From: Flavisolibacter sp.
GTDB lineage: Bacteria > Bacteroidota > Bacteroidia > Chitinophagales > Chitinophagaceae
Assembly (NCBI GenBank): GCA_025936195.1
Contig: JAICTW010000168.1
Span: 1 to 6,395 of the forward strand
Direction of reading: 5' to 3'
Length of the DNA: 6,395 bases
In this document: positions 1-6,362 of the stretch, one piece after another
How positions within the stretch are numbered: position 1 is the stretch's first letter
Layout of the letters: the number at the start of each line of letters is the position of its first letter
Program-made: the position numbers and the translations under genes
Notes under the pieces: generated by a model
Database searches by the model: none
Told to the model about the DNA's origin: nothing
The model's input: the letters and a program-made list of their open reading frames with translations, nothing else

Positions 1-696
1 CTCACCACCAATGAAGTGAACATCACCGGCACTCTGAACATGTTCAACGCAGCCAAAGAAAACAGGATCAAAAGACTGGTATATGCCGCCAGTTCTTCTA
101 CCTATGGCGATCATTCCGGTCTGCCGAAAACAGAAGACAAAATTGGTAATCCTCTTTCTCCTTATGCGGTGACCAAATATGTAAATGAACTGTACGCAAA
201 AGTCTATGCCAATGTGTATGGGCTGCAAACCATAGGACTTCGCTATTTTAATGTATTTGGTCCCAAGCAAGATCCTGCAGGGGCCTATGCTGCAGTCATT
301 CCTTTATTTATGCAGGCGGTGTTGAATAATGAGCCTCCCGTTATTAACGGTGATGGGGAAACCAGCCGCGATTTTACCTATGTGGCCAATGCAGTTCAGG
401 CCAATGACCGTGCCCTGTTTACGCAGAATGCAGAAGCCCTGAACCAGGTATATAATATTGCAGTGGGTGAGCAAACTTCCTTAAATCAGTTGTTTGAGAT
501 GATCAAGGAAATTGCAGGAAGTGACCTGGCTCCCAAATACGGTCCAGAAAGAAAGGGTGATGTAAAACATAGTCTGGCAGACATTTCAAAAGCGGGAAAT
601 CTACTGGACTACCATCCTGCTGTAAGCGTAAGGGAAGGATTGAAGACAACATTTGAGTGGTACAGGCAACACCATCATTTTTCGTACTCAAATTAA
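1..696 (+). CDS. UDP-N-acetylglucosamine (or uronic acid) 4-epimerase, WbpP/TviC type, 5'-truncated
   Basis: This extended short-chain dehydrogenase probably interconverts UDP-GlcNAc and UDP-GalNAc, or their uronic acids, in the cytoplasm by transient C4 oxidation with bound NAD. Frame 1 is open from base 1, so the window cuts the gene. The 231 visible codons lack the Rossmann glycine motif. WbpP is about 341 residues, so roughly 110 N-terminal residues are missing. Counting codons from base 1, a triple serine followed by TYGD (31-37) and the catalytic Tyr55-x3-Lys59 in SPYAVTK are present. They are followed by IGLRYFNVFG, INGDGETSRDF, VYNIAVG and HSLADISKA, which I recognise as WbpP-like. 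The GTG at base 16 is in frame, but the upstream codons LTTNEV continue the family sequence, so it is not the start. The stop lies 4 nt before rfbB. Sequence alone does not separate the GlcNAc from the GlcNAcA preference. Confidence 0.9.
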   Translation, partial: LTTNEVNITGTLNMFNAAKENRIKRLVYAASSSTYGDHSGLPKTEDKIGNPLSPYAVTKYVNELYAKVYANVYGLQTIGLRYFNVFGPKQDPAGAYAAVIPLFMQAVLNNEPPVINGDGETSRDFTYVANAVQANDRALFTQNAEALNQVYNIAVGEQTSLNQLFEMIKEIAGSDLAPKYGPERKGDVKHSLADISKAGNLLDYHPAVSVREGLKTTFEWYRQHHHFSYSN

Positions 697-700
697 TACA

Positions 701-1759
701 ATGGCAACAAGTACCATTATCATTACCGGCGGCGCAGGATTTATCGGCTCACACGTTGTCCGGTTATTTGTAACCAAATACCCGGAATACAATATTATTA
801 ACCTCGATGCATTGACCTATGCCGGTAATCTGGAAAATTTAAAGGATATAGAAAATGCTCCAAACTATTTTTTTGAACGGGTAAATATTCTTGATACCGA
901 AGCATTAAATAATGTTTTTGAAAAACATCGGCCGGATGGTGTGATTCACCTGGCTGCCGAATCACATGTGGACCGTTCTATTCTTTCCCCTTTGGATTTT
1001 GTGTATACCAATGTGGTTGGTACCGTTAATTTGCTGAATACAGCAAAGAAGCAGTGGAACCACAATTACCAAAACAAATTGTTCTACCATATTTCAACTG
1101 ATGAAGTATATGGTGCCCTCGGCGACACCGGTTTCTTTACCGAAGAAACATCTTACGATCCTCACTCGCCTTACTCAGCATCAAAAGCCTCTTCCGATCA
1201 TTTTGTAAGAGCTTATTACGACACCTACGGTTTGCCAACTATCATTACCAATTGTTCCAACAATTATGGACCTTATCATTTTCCTGAGAAGCTGATTCCT
1301 TTAATGATCAACAACATCATTCACAAAAAAACCTTGCCGGTTTATGGCGACGGTTTGTACACTAGGGACTGGCTCTTTGTAAAGGACCATGCTGCAGCCA
1401 TTGACCTGGTCTTTCACAAAGGAAAGGTTGGCGATATGTACAATATTGGTGGTTTTAACGAATGGCGGAACATTGATCTCGTAAAGCTGCTCTGTAAGTT
1501 GATGGATAAAAAGCTGGGAAGGACAGAAGGAGAAAATGAACAGTTGATCACTTATGTAAAAGACCGTCCGGGTCATGATAGGAGATACGCTATTGATGCC
1601 ACCAAGATCAATAAAGAGCTGGGCTGGAAACCTTCCGTGACCTTTGAGGAAGGACTATCACAAACCGTTGACTGGTATCTCCAAAATACAGAATGGCTGA
1701 AGCGTGTTACCTCTGGTGCCTATCAGCATTACTATGAGGATATGTATGCCTCTAGGTAA
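701..1759 (+). CDS. rfbB: dTDP-glucose 4,6-dehydratase
   Basis: RfbB (RmlB) removes water from dTDP-glucose to give dTDP-4-keto-6-deoxyglucose, the precursor of dTDP-rhamnose and many other deoxy- and amino-sugars. It is a cytoplasmic, NAD-dependent extended SDR. Translation from the ATG at 701 gives 352 residues, the normal family length. The NAD-binding GGAGFIG is at 10-16, LDALTYAGNLENL at 35-47 and HLAAESHVDRS at 83-93. The catalytic Thr133-Asp134-Glu135 lies in STDEVYG, and Tyr158-x3-Lys162 in PYSASK. These are followed by NCSNNYGPYHFPEKLIP and by DRPGHDRRYAID, which are typical of RmlB. An in-frame TTG at 653 would add 16 residues before the Rossmann strand and overlap the upstream gene, so 701 is preferred. 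No Shine-Dalgarno is visible. It starts 4 nt after the upstream epimerase stop, which implies co-transcription. Its partner rfbA lies two genes downstream. Confidence 0.97.
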   Translation: MATSTIIITGGAGFIGSHVVRLFVTKYPEYNIINLDALTYAGNLENLKDIENAPNYFFERVNILDTEALNNVFEKHRPDGVIHLAAESHVDRSILSPLDFVYTNVVGTVNLLNTAKKQWNHNYQNKLFYHISTDEVYGALGDTGFFTEETSYDPHSPYSASKASSDHFVRAYYDTYGLPTIITNCSNNYGPYHFPEKLIPLMINNIIHKKTLPVYGDGLYTRDWLFVKDHAAAIDLVFHKGKVGDMYNIGGFNEWRNIDLVKLLCKLMDKKLGRTEGENEQLITYVKDRPGHDRRYAIDATKINKELGWKPSVTFEEGLSQTVDWYLQNTEWLKRVTSGAYQHYYEDMYASR

Positions 1760-1796
1760 TGATTAATCGCCGTTCGCCGCTGTTAATTATTCATTA
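1757..1796. repeat. Imperfect inverted repeat in the rfbB-acetyltransferase spacer
   Basis: The 36-nt spacer has AT-rich arms, TAATGATTAA at 1757-1766 and TTAATTATTCATTA at 1783-1796. They are approximately inverse complements, with a 3-nt insertion in the right arm. The loop holds two direct copies of TCGCCG (1767-1772 and 1774-1779). The arms take in the rfbB stop codon and the first base of the next start codon. Pairing would be weak, A/T only, and no T-tract follows, so it does not look like an intrinsic terminator. It may be chance in AT-rich sequence. Confidence 0.25.
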
Positions 1797-2377
1797 TGCA
1801 TCAAAAAACCTTCTTTGCCCATCCCACAGCCGTTATAGACGAAGGTTGCGAAATTGGCAAAGGCGTCAAAATCTGGCACTTCAGCCATTTGATGAGCGGT
1901 TGTAAAATTGGCGAGGGTTGTAACATCGGTCAGAATGTTTTTATAGGTTCAAATGTTGTGTTGGGCAAAAATGTAAAAGTGCAAAACAACGTTTCTATAT
2001 ACGAGGGGGTGATCTGTGAAGATGATGTTTTTCTCGGTCCTTCCATGGTGTTTACCAATGTCATCAATCCCCGCAGCGCTATTGACCGGAAACTGGAGTT
2101 TCGTAAAACCATTGTTCGCAAGGGAGCCACTATTGGAGCCAATGCTACTATTGTTTGCGGAAATGAAATCGGTGCTTATGCCTTTATTGGTGCGGGAACT
2201 GTAGTAACCAAACCGGTGCCTGCCTATGCATTGATCATAGGTAATCCAGGCAGACAAAAAGGGTGGATGAGCGAGCATGGCCATCGTCTGCATTTTAATA
2301 GGGAAGGCATTGCGGAGTGTGATGAAAGCAGGGGAAAATATGTTCTTTCCGACAATCAGGTAAAAAAGATCTCATAA
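1796..2377 (+). CDS. Left-handed beta-helix N-acetyltransferase, WbpD/WlbB-like
   Basis: This is a 193-residue hexapeptide-repeat acyltransferase, expected to act as a trimer in the cytoplasm and to move acetyl from acetyl-CoA to an amino group on a nucleotide sugar. It most resembles WbpD/WlbB, which acetylate the 3-amino group of UDP-2-acetamido-3-amino-2,3-dideoxy-glucuronate. The sequence shows HPTAVIDEG at 9-17, hexapeptide repeats at about 18-80 ([24 protein letters not shown]), and the signature [13 protein letters not shown] at 81-93. Asn88 there matches the active-site Asn I recall from Wlb[16 protein letters not shown] (108-122) and a C-terminal [14 protein letters not shown] follow. 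No matching 3-aminotransferase or 3-dehydrogenase is in the window. A dTDP-amino-sugar acetyltransferase (FdtC- or QdtC-like) is the alternative, given the flanking rfbB and rfbA. The fold and general activity are secure; the substrate is not. Confidence 0.88.
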   Translation: MHQKTFFAHPTAVIDEGCEIGKGVKIWHFSHLMSGCKIGEGCNIGQNVFIGSNVVLGKNVKVQNNVSIYEGVICEDDVFLGPSMVFTNVINPRSAIDRKLEFRKTIVRKGATIGANATIVCGNEIGAYAFIGAGTVVTKPVPAYALIIGNPGRQKGWMSEHGHRLHFNREGIAECDESRGKYVLSDNQVKKIS

Positions 2378-2420
2378 GGCTGGCCTACCCAACTTACCTT
2401 ATTCTAAACCTCTCAACCAA

Positions 2421-3290
2421 ATGAAAGGAATTATTCTGGCCGGCGGAAGCGGCACAAGACTGTACCCAATCACCAAAGCCATCTCCAAGCAATTAATGCC
2501 TATTTACGATAAGCCAATGATCTATTACCCGCTCTCCATTTTAATGATGGCGGGCATCAGGGAAATTCTGATCATTACCACTCCTGAAGACAATCCTTCA
2601 TTCAAGCGACTATTGGGTGATGGCAGCCAGGTGGGTTGCCGTTTTGAATATGCCATCCAGGAACTGCCTAATGGGTTAGCACAGGCCTTTGTAATTGGAC
2701 AAAAATTTATCGGCAATGATAAAGTAGCTCTTGTATTGGGCGATAATATTTTTTATGGTACGGGGTTGGGAAGACAGTTACAGGCTTTAAATGATGTGGA
2801 GGGTGGTTATGTGTTTGCGTACGAAGTTTCCGATCCCGAACGTTATGGGGTGGTGGAATTCGATGACAACAACAAAGTATTATCCATTGAAGAAAAGCCA
2901 ACAAAGCCTAAATCGAGTTATGCAGTGCCGGGTTTATATTTTTATGATAATGATGTAGTGAGCATTGCAAAACATCTGAAACCTTCGGCAAGAGGGGAAT
3001 ACGAAATTACGGACGTAAACAAAGAGTACCTGGAAAAGGGCAAATTAAAAGTAGCTATATTGGACAGGGGAACTGCCTGGCTGGATACAGGCACCTTTGA
3101 TTCCTTAAGCGATGCTTCTGAATTTATACGAGTAATTGAAAAAAGACAGGGAATGAAGATCGGCTGCATAGAAGAAGTGGCGTACAGGATGGAGTATATT
3201 AATGAGGTGCAACTTATGCAACAAGCCGAAGGGCTTGCAAAAAGTGGGTATGGATTATATTTAAGGAATTTGGCTGGAAAGTCTCTTTAA
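2421..3290 (+). CDS. rfbA: Glucose-1-phosphate thymidylyltransferase
   Basis: RfbA (RmlA) condenses glucose-1-phosphate with dTTP to give dTDP-glucose and pyrophosphate. It commits sugar to the dTDP pathway and supplies the substrate of RfbB. The 289 residues match the usual family length. The nucleotide-binding [11 protein letters not shown] is at 6-16, followed by [20 protein letters not shown] (18-37) with Lys23 and Gln24. LGDNIFYG (106-113) contains the likely metal-binding Asp108. EEKPTKPKS is at 157-165, GEYEITDVN at 192-200 and [11 protein letters not shown] at 219-229, with the second likely metal ligand Asp222. The ATG at 2421 places the first strand directly at the N-terminus (MKGIILAGG), so the start is firm. 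The leader CTCAACCAA has no Shine-Dalgarno. A 43-nt spacer separates it from the acetyltransferase gene. RmlA enzymes are usually feedback-inhibited by dTDP-rhamnose at an allosteric site; I cannot tell whether that applies here. Confidence 0.97.
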   Translation: MKGIILAGGSGTRLYPITKAISKQLMPIYDKPMIYYPLSILMMAGIREILIITTPEDNPSFKRLLGDGSQVGCRFEYAIQELPNGLAQAFVIGQKFIGNDKVALVLGDNIFYGTGLGRQLQALNDVEGGYVFAYEVSDPERYGVVEFDDNNKVLSIEEKPTKPKSSYAVPGLYFYDNDVVSIAKHLKPSARGEYEITDVNKEYLEKGKLKVAILDRGTAWLDTGTFDSLSDASEFIRVIEKRQGMKIGCIEEVAYRMEYINEVQLMQQAEGLAKSGYGLYLRNLAGKSL

Positions 3291-3357
3291 TTCTTAGAAA
3301 TTATTAGAGCATCATTATTCATTTCACTTCAATCATTTAATCACTAAACATTTATAG

Positions 3358-4365
3358 ATGATTATATCATTAGTCACCGGTGGTGCCGGTTTCATTGGTT
3401 CGCATGTGGTGCGTCATTGCACGGACATGGGACACAAAGTAGTCGTACTTGATGATTTAAGTGGTGGCTTTGAAGACCATATTCCTGAAGGAGCCACCTT
3501 TATTAAAGGAAGCGTGTATGATCATGAACTAGTTGAGGATCTCTTTAATCAATACAAATTTGATTACGTCTATCACCTGGCTGCCTATGCGGCAGAAGGT
3601 CTGTCTCATTTCATTCGCCGCTTTAACTACAACAATAACCTGATTGGAAGTGTAAACCTGATCAATGAATCAGTAAAGCATAAAGTAAAATGCTTTGTTT
3701 TTACTTCTTCCATTGCCGTCTATGGAGCAGGACAATTACCCATGGCTGAATCTACGGTTCCTCAGCCTGAAGATCCTTACGGCGTTTCCAAGTATGCAGT
3801 GGAAATGGACCTCAGAGCTGCCCACGAAATGTTCGGACTCAATTATGTCATCTTCCGTCCGCATAATGTCTATGGAGAGAACCAGAACATTGGTGATAAG
3901 TATAGAAATGTGATCGGCATATTCATGAACCAGATTATGCAAGGAAAGCAGCTGACCATCTTTGGTGATGGAACACAGACAAGAGCCTTCTCCTATATTG
4001 ATGATGTGGCGATTCCGATTGCAAAATGCGTGAACATTCCTGAAGCCTATAATCAGGTGTTTAATGTTGGTGCAGACAAGCCCTACTCCGTAAATGAACT
4101 TGCTACTGTAGTGAGTGAAGAATTTGGGGTAGAGCCCAATATCAAACACCTCTCTGCAAGAAATGAAGTACTGCATGCCTACTCCGATCACTCAAAAGCA
4201 CATAGAGTATTTGGTGATCCAACAGGCATTGACCTGAAAGAAGGAATTAGAAGAATGGCTGAGTGGGCAAGAAGAGTAGGCGCAAGAGCCAGTAAGGAAT
4301 TTGATAATATCGAGATCACAGAAAAATTGCCCGATGGATGGCAGGTGAAAAAAGAAAAGGTATAA
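3358..4365 (+). CDS. NAD-dependent epimerase/dehydratase, GalE-like (extended SDR)
   Basis: This cytoplasmic extended SDR of 335 residues probably epimerises or dehydrates a nucleotide sugar, perhaps as a UDP-glucose 4-epimerase-like enzyme. The Rossmann motif TGGAGFIGSH is at 7-16, with Asp32-Asp33 after the second strand, which favours NAD over NADP. HLAAYAAEG is in the fourth-strand region, Thr116-Ser117-Ser118 precede AVYG, and the catalytic Tyr141-x3-Lys145 lies in PYGVSKYAVE. These are followed by FRPHNVYGENQN, TIFGDGTQTRAFSYIDDVA and NVGADKPYSVNELA. The AAEGLSHFIRRF segment is recognisable in polysaccharide-locus epimerases but does not define a substrate. The ATG at 3358 puts the first strand at residue 2. 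It is the third SDR here and is clearly different from the WbpP-like and RfbB proteins. It follows the widest spacer (67 nt) and ends 17 nt before the methyltransferase gene. The family is secure; the reaction is not. Confidence 0.9.
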   Translation: MIISLVTGGAGFIGSHVVRHCTDMGHKVVVLDDLSGGFEDHIPEGATFIKGSVYDHELVEDLFNQYKFDYVYHLAAYAAEGLSHFIRRFNYNNNLIGSVNLINESVKHKVKCFVFTSSIAVYGAGQLPMAESTVPQPEDPYGVSKYAVEMDLRAAHEMFGLNYVIFRPHNVYGENQNIGDKYRNVIGIFMNQIMQGKQLTIFGDGTQTRAFSYIDDVAIPIAKCVNIPEAYNQVFNVGADKPYSVNELATVVSEEFGVEPNIKHLSARNEVLHAYSDHSKAHRVFGDPTGIDLKEGIRRMAEWARRVGARASKEFDNIEITEKLPDGWQVKKEKV

Positions 4366-4382
4366 CATTATTACAACTCAAT

Positions 4383-5306
4383 ATGTTTCAATATACCAAG
4401 ACGCCTGCATCTGTAATTAGTATAGGATCAAAACAAGTCTCCAATTTCGTAACGGATGCTGATTCCAATATTGATTCGAAAACTATTCAATCATTTGGTG
4501 AAGAATGGGAAACTTTTCACGGTTTCGCTGAAGATGACATCAGTCAGATTGGAAAGGACTATTTCGATATTGTTAAAGCAGAACACGTAGATGATAAATC
4601 CGTGGTGCTTGATGTAGGATGTGGAAGTGGGCGATGGTCTAAGTTTTTGGCAGACAAAGTAAAATTTATAGAGGCAATTGATCCAAGTGATGCTATATAC
4701 AGTGCTGTAAAATTAACACGGAACATTCCCAACATAAGGGTAACAAAAGCAGGTGTAGATTCAATTCCCTTTTTGAACAATTCTTTTGATTTTGTTTTTA
4801 GCCTTGGTGTATTACACCACATTCCTGATACAAAGGCAGCTATGCAGTGTTGTGTAGATAAGCTAAAACCACATGGATATTTCCTTATCTACCTATATTA
4901 TAATCTAGACAATCGGAATGTTTTCTTTAAACTATTATTTCAGTTAGTGAATACTTCCAGAAGATTGATCTCGAAATTGCCTTCTCCAATCAAAAAATTT
5001 GTTTGCAATTTGATAGCAATAACGATCTATTGGCCATTATCAAAGTTTTCACATCTTCTAAGAAAAATTGGATTAAGTCAACTGTCAAAAAAAATCCCCT
5101 TAAGTTATTATGGTGATAAGTCATTTTACATTATAAGAAATGATGCTTTAGACAGGTTTGGAACTCCGTTGGAGCAACGCTTTAGTAAAGCGGAAATTGA
5201 AAAAATGATGCTCGATTGCGGATTAACTGACATTATATTTTCTAACTCAGAGCCCTACTGGCATGCCATTGGAAAAAAGAAACAAGAAAGTTCTATTTAT
5301 AGTTAA
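4383..5306 (+). CDS. Class I SAM-dependent methyltransferase
   Basis: This 307-residue protein is probably a sugar or glycan O-methyltransferase of the polysaccharide pathway; the acceptor is unknown. The N-terminal part carries FGEEWETFHGF, a pattern met in locus-associated methyltransferases. The SAM-binding motif LDVGCGSG covers about 76-83, with Asp77, and an acidic residue, Asp100 in IDPSD, ends the next strand. LGVLHHIPD, with His145-His146, and the later KLKPHGYFLIYLYY complete a Methyltransf_11-like core. Residues about 179-243 are rich in Lys and hydrophobics (VFFKLLFQLV, NLIAITIYWPL) and could be an amphipathic, membrane-touching insertion. The C-terminus ends in YWHAIGKKK. The ATG at 4383 is preferred over an in-frame ATG at 4338, because 4338 lies inside the upstream gene and adds 15 uncharacteristic residues. 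Its 3' end overlaps the glycosyltransferase by 44 nt. The gene is AT-rich compared with those upstream. Confidence 0.88.
   Translation: MFQYTKTPASVISIGSKQVSNFVTDADSNIDSKTIQSFGEEWETFHGFAEDDISQIGKDYFDIVKAEHVDDKSVVLDVGCGSGRWSKFLADKVKFIEAIDPSDAIYSAVKLTRNIPNIRVTKAGVDSIPFLNNSFDFVFSLGVLHHIPDTKAAMQCCVDKLKPHGYFLIYLYYNLDNRNVFFKLLFQLVNTSRRLISKLPSPIKKFVCNLIAITIYWPLSKFSHLLRKIGLSQLSKKIPLSYYGDKSFYIIRNDALDRFGTPLEQRFSKAEIEKMMLDCGLTDIIFSNSEPYWHAIGKKKQESSIYS
5263..5306 (+). other. 44-nt overlap of methyltransferase 3' end and glycosyltransferase 5' end
   Basis: The glycosyltransferase ATG at 5263 lies 44 nt inside the methyltransferase gene, in another frame, and the methyltransferase stop is at 5304-5306. Both readings are supported here. 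The upstream protein ends in YWHAIGKKKQESSIYS, and the downstream one needs KKVLFIVNH for its first Rossmann strand. No Shine-Dalgarno precedes 5263. The arrangement suggests that translation of the two genes is coupled. Confidence 0.75.
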
Positions 5307-6360
5307 TCATCGAAAGGAACGTTCTCCCGGACAAAGATTTCGGTTTGAGCAATACATACCTTTCTTGGAGGCGAATGGATACGAGTGTCATTTTTCCATT
5401 TTATTAAATGAAAAAGACGATAGAAAATTTTATTCGAAAGGAAATTACTTCGGAAAAGCACTCATTTTTCTAAAGTCATTGATGATTAGAACTGGGAACT
5501 GGCTAAAAATGAATGATTATGACATCATTTTTGTTTTTAGGGAAGCGCTAATGACTGGCTCAATTTTTTTTGAAAAGCGATTTTCAAAGTCAAGGGCTAA
5601 GATCGTATTTGATTTTGATGATGCCATTTGGCTTCAAACCGTGTCTGAGTCCAATAAGAAACTTGCTTTTCTAAAAAATGCATCGAAGACTGAAGATATT
5701 ATTGGCCTTTGTGACCTCATATTTGCTGGCAACAATTATTTAGCAGAATACTCAAAAAAATATAATCAAAATGTAGTCATTATACCAACTACAATTGATA
5801 CAGACATTTACCAATCACCAAGAGGCGAATCTAATGGTAGGGTTTGTATTGGATGGAGCGGAAGCTTTTCTACTATTGAGCATTTTGAAACTGCAATACC
5901 GGCACTGAAAAGAATCAAAGAAAAATACGCGGACAAAGTATATTTCAAGATCATCGGCGACGGCAAATACTATTGCAAGGAATTGGAAACGCAGGGACTT
6001 CCGTGGAAGGCCGATACCGAAGTGAAAGATCTTTCCGAAATAGAAATCGGCATTATGCCCTTGCCTGATACTGAATGGGCAAAAGGAAAATGTGGATTGA
6101 AAGGACTGCAGTACATGGCGCTGGCTATTCCAACATTAATGTCACCGGTAGGTGTGAACAGCGAGATCATTCAAAATGGAGTGAATGGATTTTTGCCAGA
6201 TAATGAAGATGAGTGGGTGCAATATATTTCCATGCTGGTTGAAGATGAGCCACTGCGAAAAAAAGTAGGGGAGGCAGGTAAAGCAACTGTTGACAATCAC
6301 TATTCGATCCATGCATGGAAAGAAAAGTATTTAGAATATTTTAACCAGTTAACCAATTAA
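5263..6360 (+). CDS. Glycosyltransferase, GT4-like (GT-B fold, group 1)
   Basis: This 365-residue enzyme probably adds a sugar from a nucleotide donor to the growing lipid-linked glycan at the inner face of the cytoplasmic membrane. The N-terminal domain opens with KKVLFIVNH (8-16) and SPGQRFRFEQYIPFLE (21-36), a loop typical of GT-B acceptor domains. FDFDDAIW is at 116-123. The C-terminal donor domain begins near IGWSGS (196-201). It contains FKIIGDG, IGIMPLPDTEW ending near Glu271, and KGKCGLKGLQYMALAIP at about 274-290. The usual GT4 E-x7-E pattern is not intact: eight residues after Glu271 is Leu279, with Lys276, Lys280 and Gln283 in this stretch. I recall similar sequences in a Bacteroidota GT4 subgroup, so the protein is probably active. 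No transmembrane segment is evident. The ATG at 5263 is the only plausible ATG before the first strand, though a TTG at 5269 is possible. GC rises sharply after about 5820. Confidence 0.9.
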   Translation: MPLEKRNKKVLFIVNHRKERSPGQRFRFEQYIPFLEANGYECHFSILLNEKDDRKFYSKGNYFGKALIFLKSLMIRTGNWLKMNDYDIIFVFREALMTGSIFFEKRFSKSRAKIVFDFDDAIWLQTVSESNKKLAFLKNASKTEDIIGLCDLIFAGNNYLAEYSKKYNQNVVIIPTTIDTDIYQSPRGESNGRVCIGWSGSFSTIEHFETAIPALKRIKEKYADKVYFKIIGDGKYYCKELETQGLPWKADTEVKDLSEIEIGIMPLPDTEWAKGKCGLKGLQYMALAIPTLMSPVGVNSEIIQNGVNGFLPDNEDEWVQYISMLVEDEPLRKKVGEAGKATVDNHYSIHAWKEKYLEYFNQLTN

Positions 6361-6362
6361 AT

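Noticed and set aside
16..18. GTG at 16 as the true start of the first epimerase
   Set aside because: The frame is open to base 1 and the codons before it continue the conserved family sequence; starting here would remove the NAD-binding domain.
653..700. Upstream TTG start for rfbB at 653
   Set aside because: It would place 16 unfamiliar residues before the Rossmann strand and overlap the upstream epimerase; the ATG at 701 gives the normal family N-terminus.
1767..1779. TCGCCG direct repeat as a possible operator or repeat element
   Set aside because: Only two 6-nt copies one base apart, with no other copy noticed in the spacers; too little to call a regulatory site.
1949..2293. Antisense open frame of 114 codons within the acetyltransferase gene
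   Set aside because: It has no recognisable motif and lies fully opposite the hexapeptide-repeat coding region, whose repetitive codons tend to leave the complement open.
3736..4191. Antisense open frame of 151 codons within the GalE-like gene
   Set aside because: Its translation shows no recognisable domain, and it lies wholly opposite a gene with complete active-site motifs; it is a shadow of that coding sequence.
4338..4382. Upstream ATG at 4338 for the methyltransferase
   Set aside because: It lies within the end of the GalE-like gene, and the added residues (MAGEKRKGITLLQLN) read like a frame shadow of that gene; the ATG at 4383 follows a normal 17-nt spacer.
5087..5094. A8 tract in the methyltransferase gene (also T8 at 5564-5571 and A7 at 5754-5760 in the glycosyltransferase) as phase-variation sites
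   Set aside because: Runs of this length are expected in a segment of about 30% GC, and all frames are intact; there is no direct sign of slippage.
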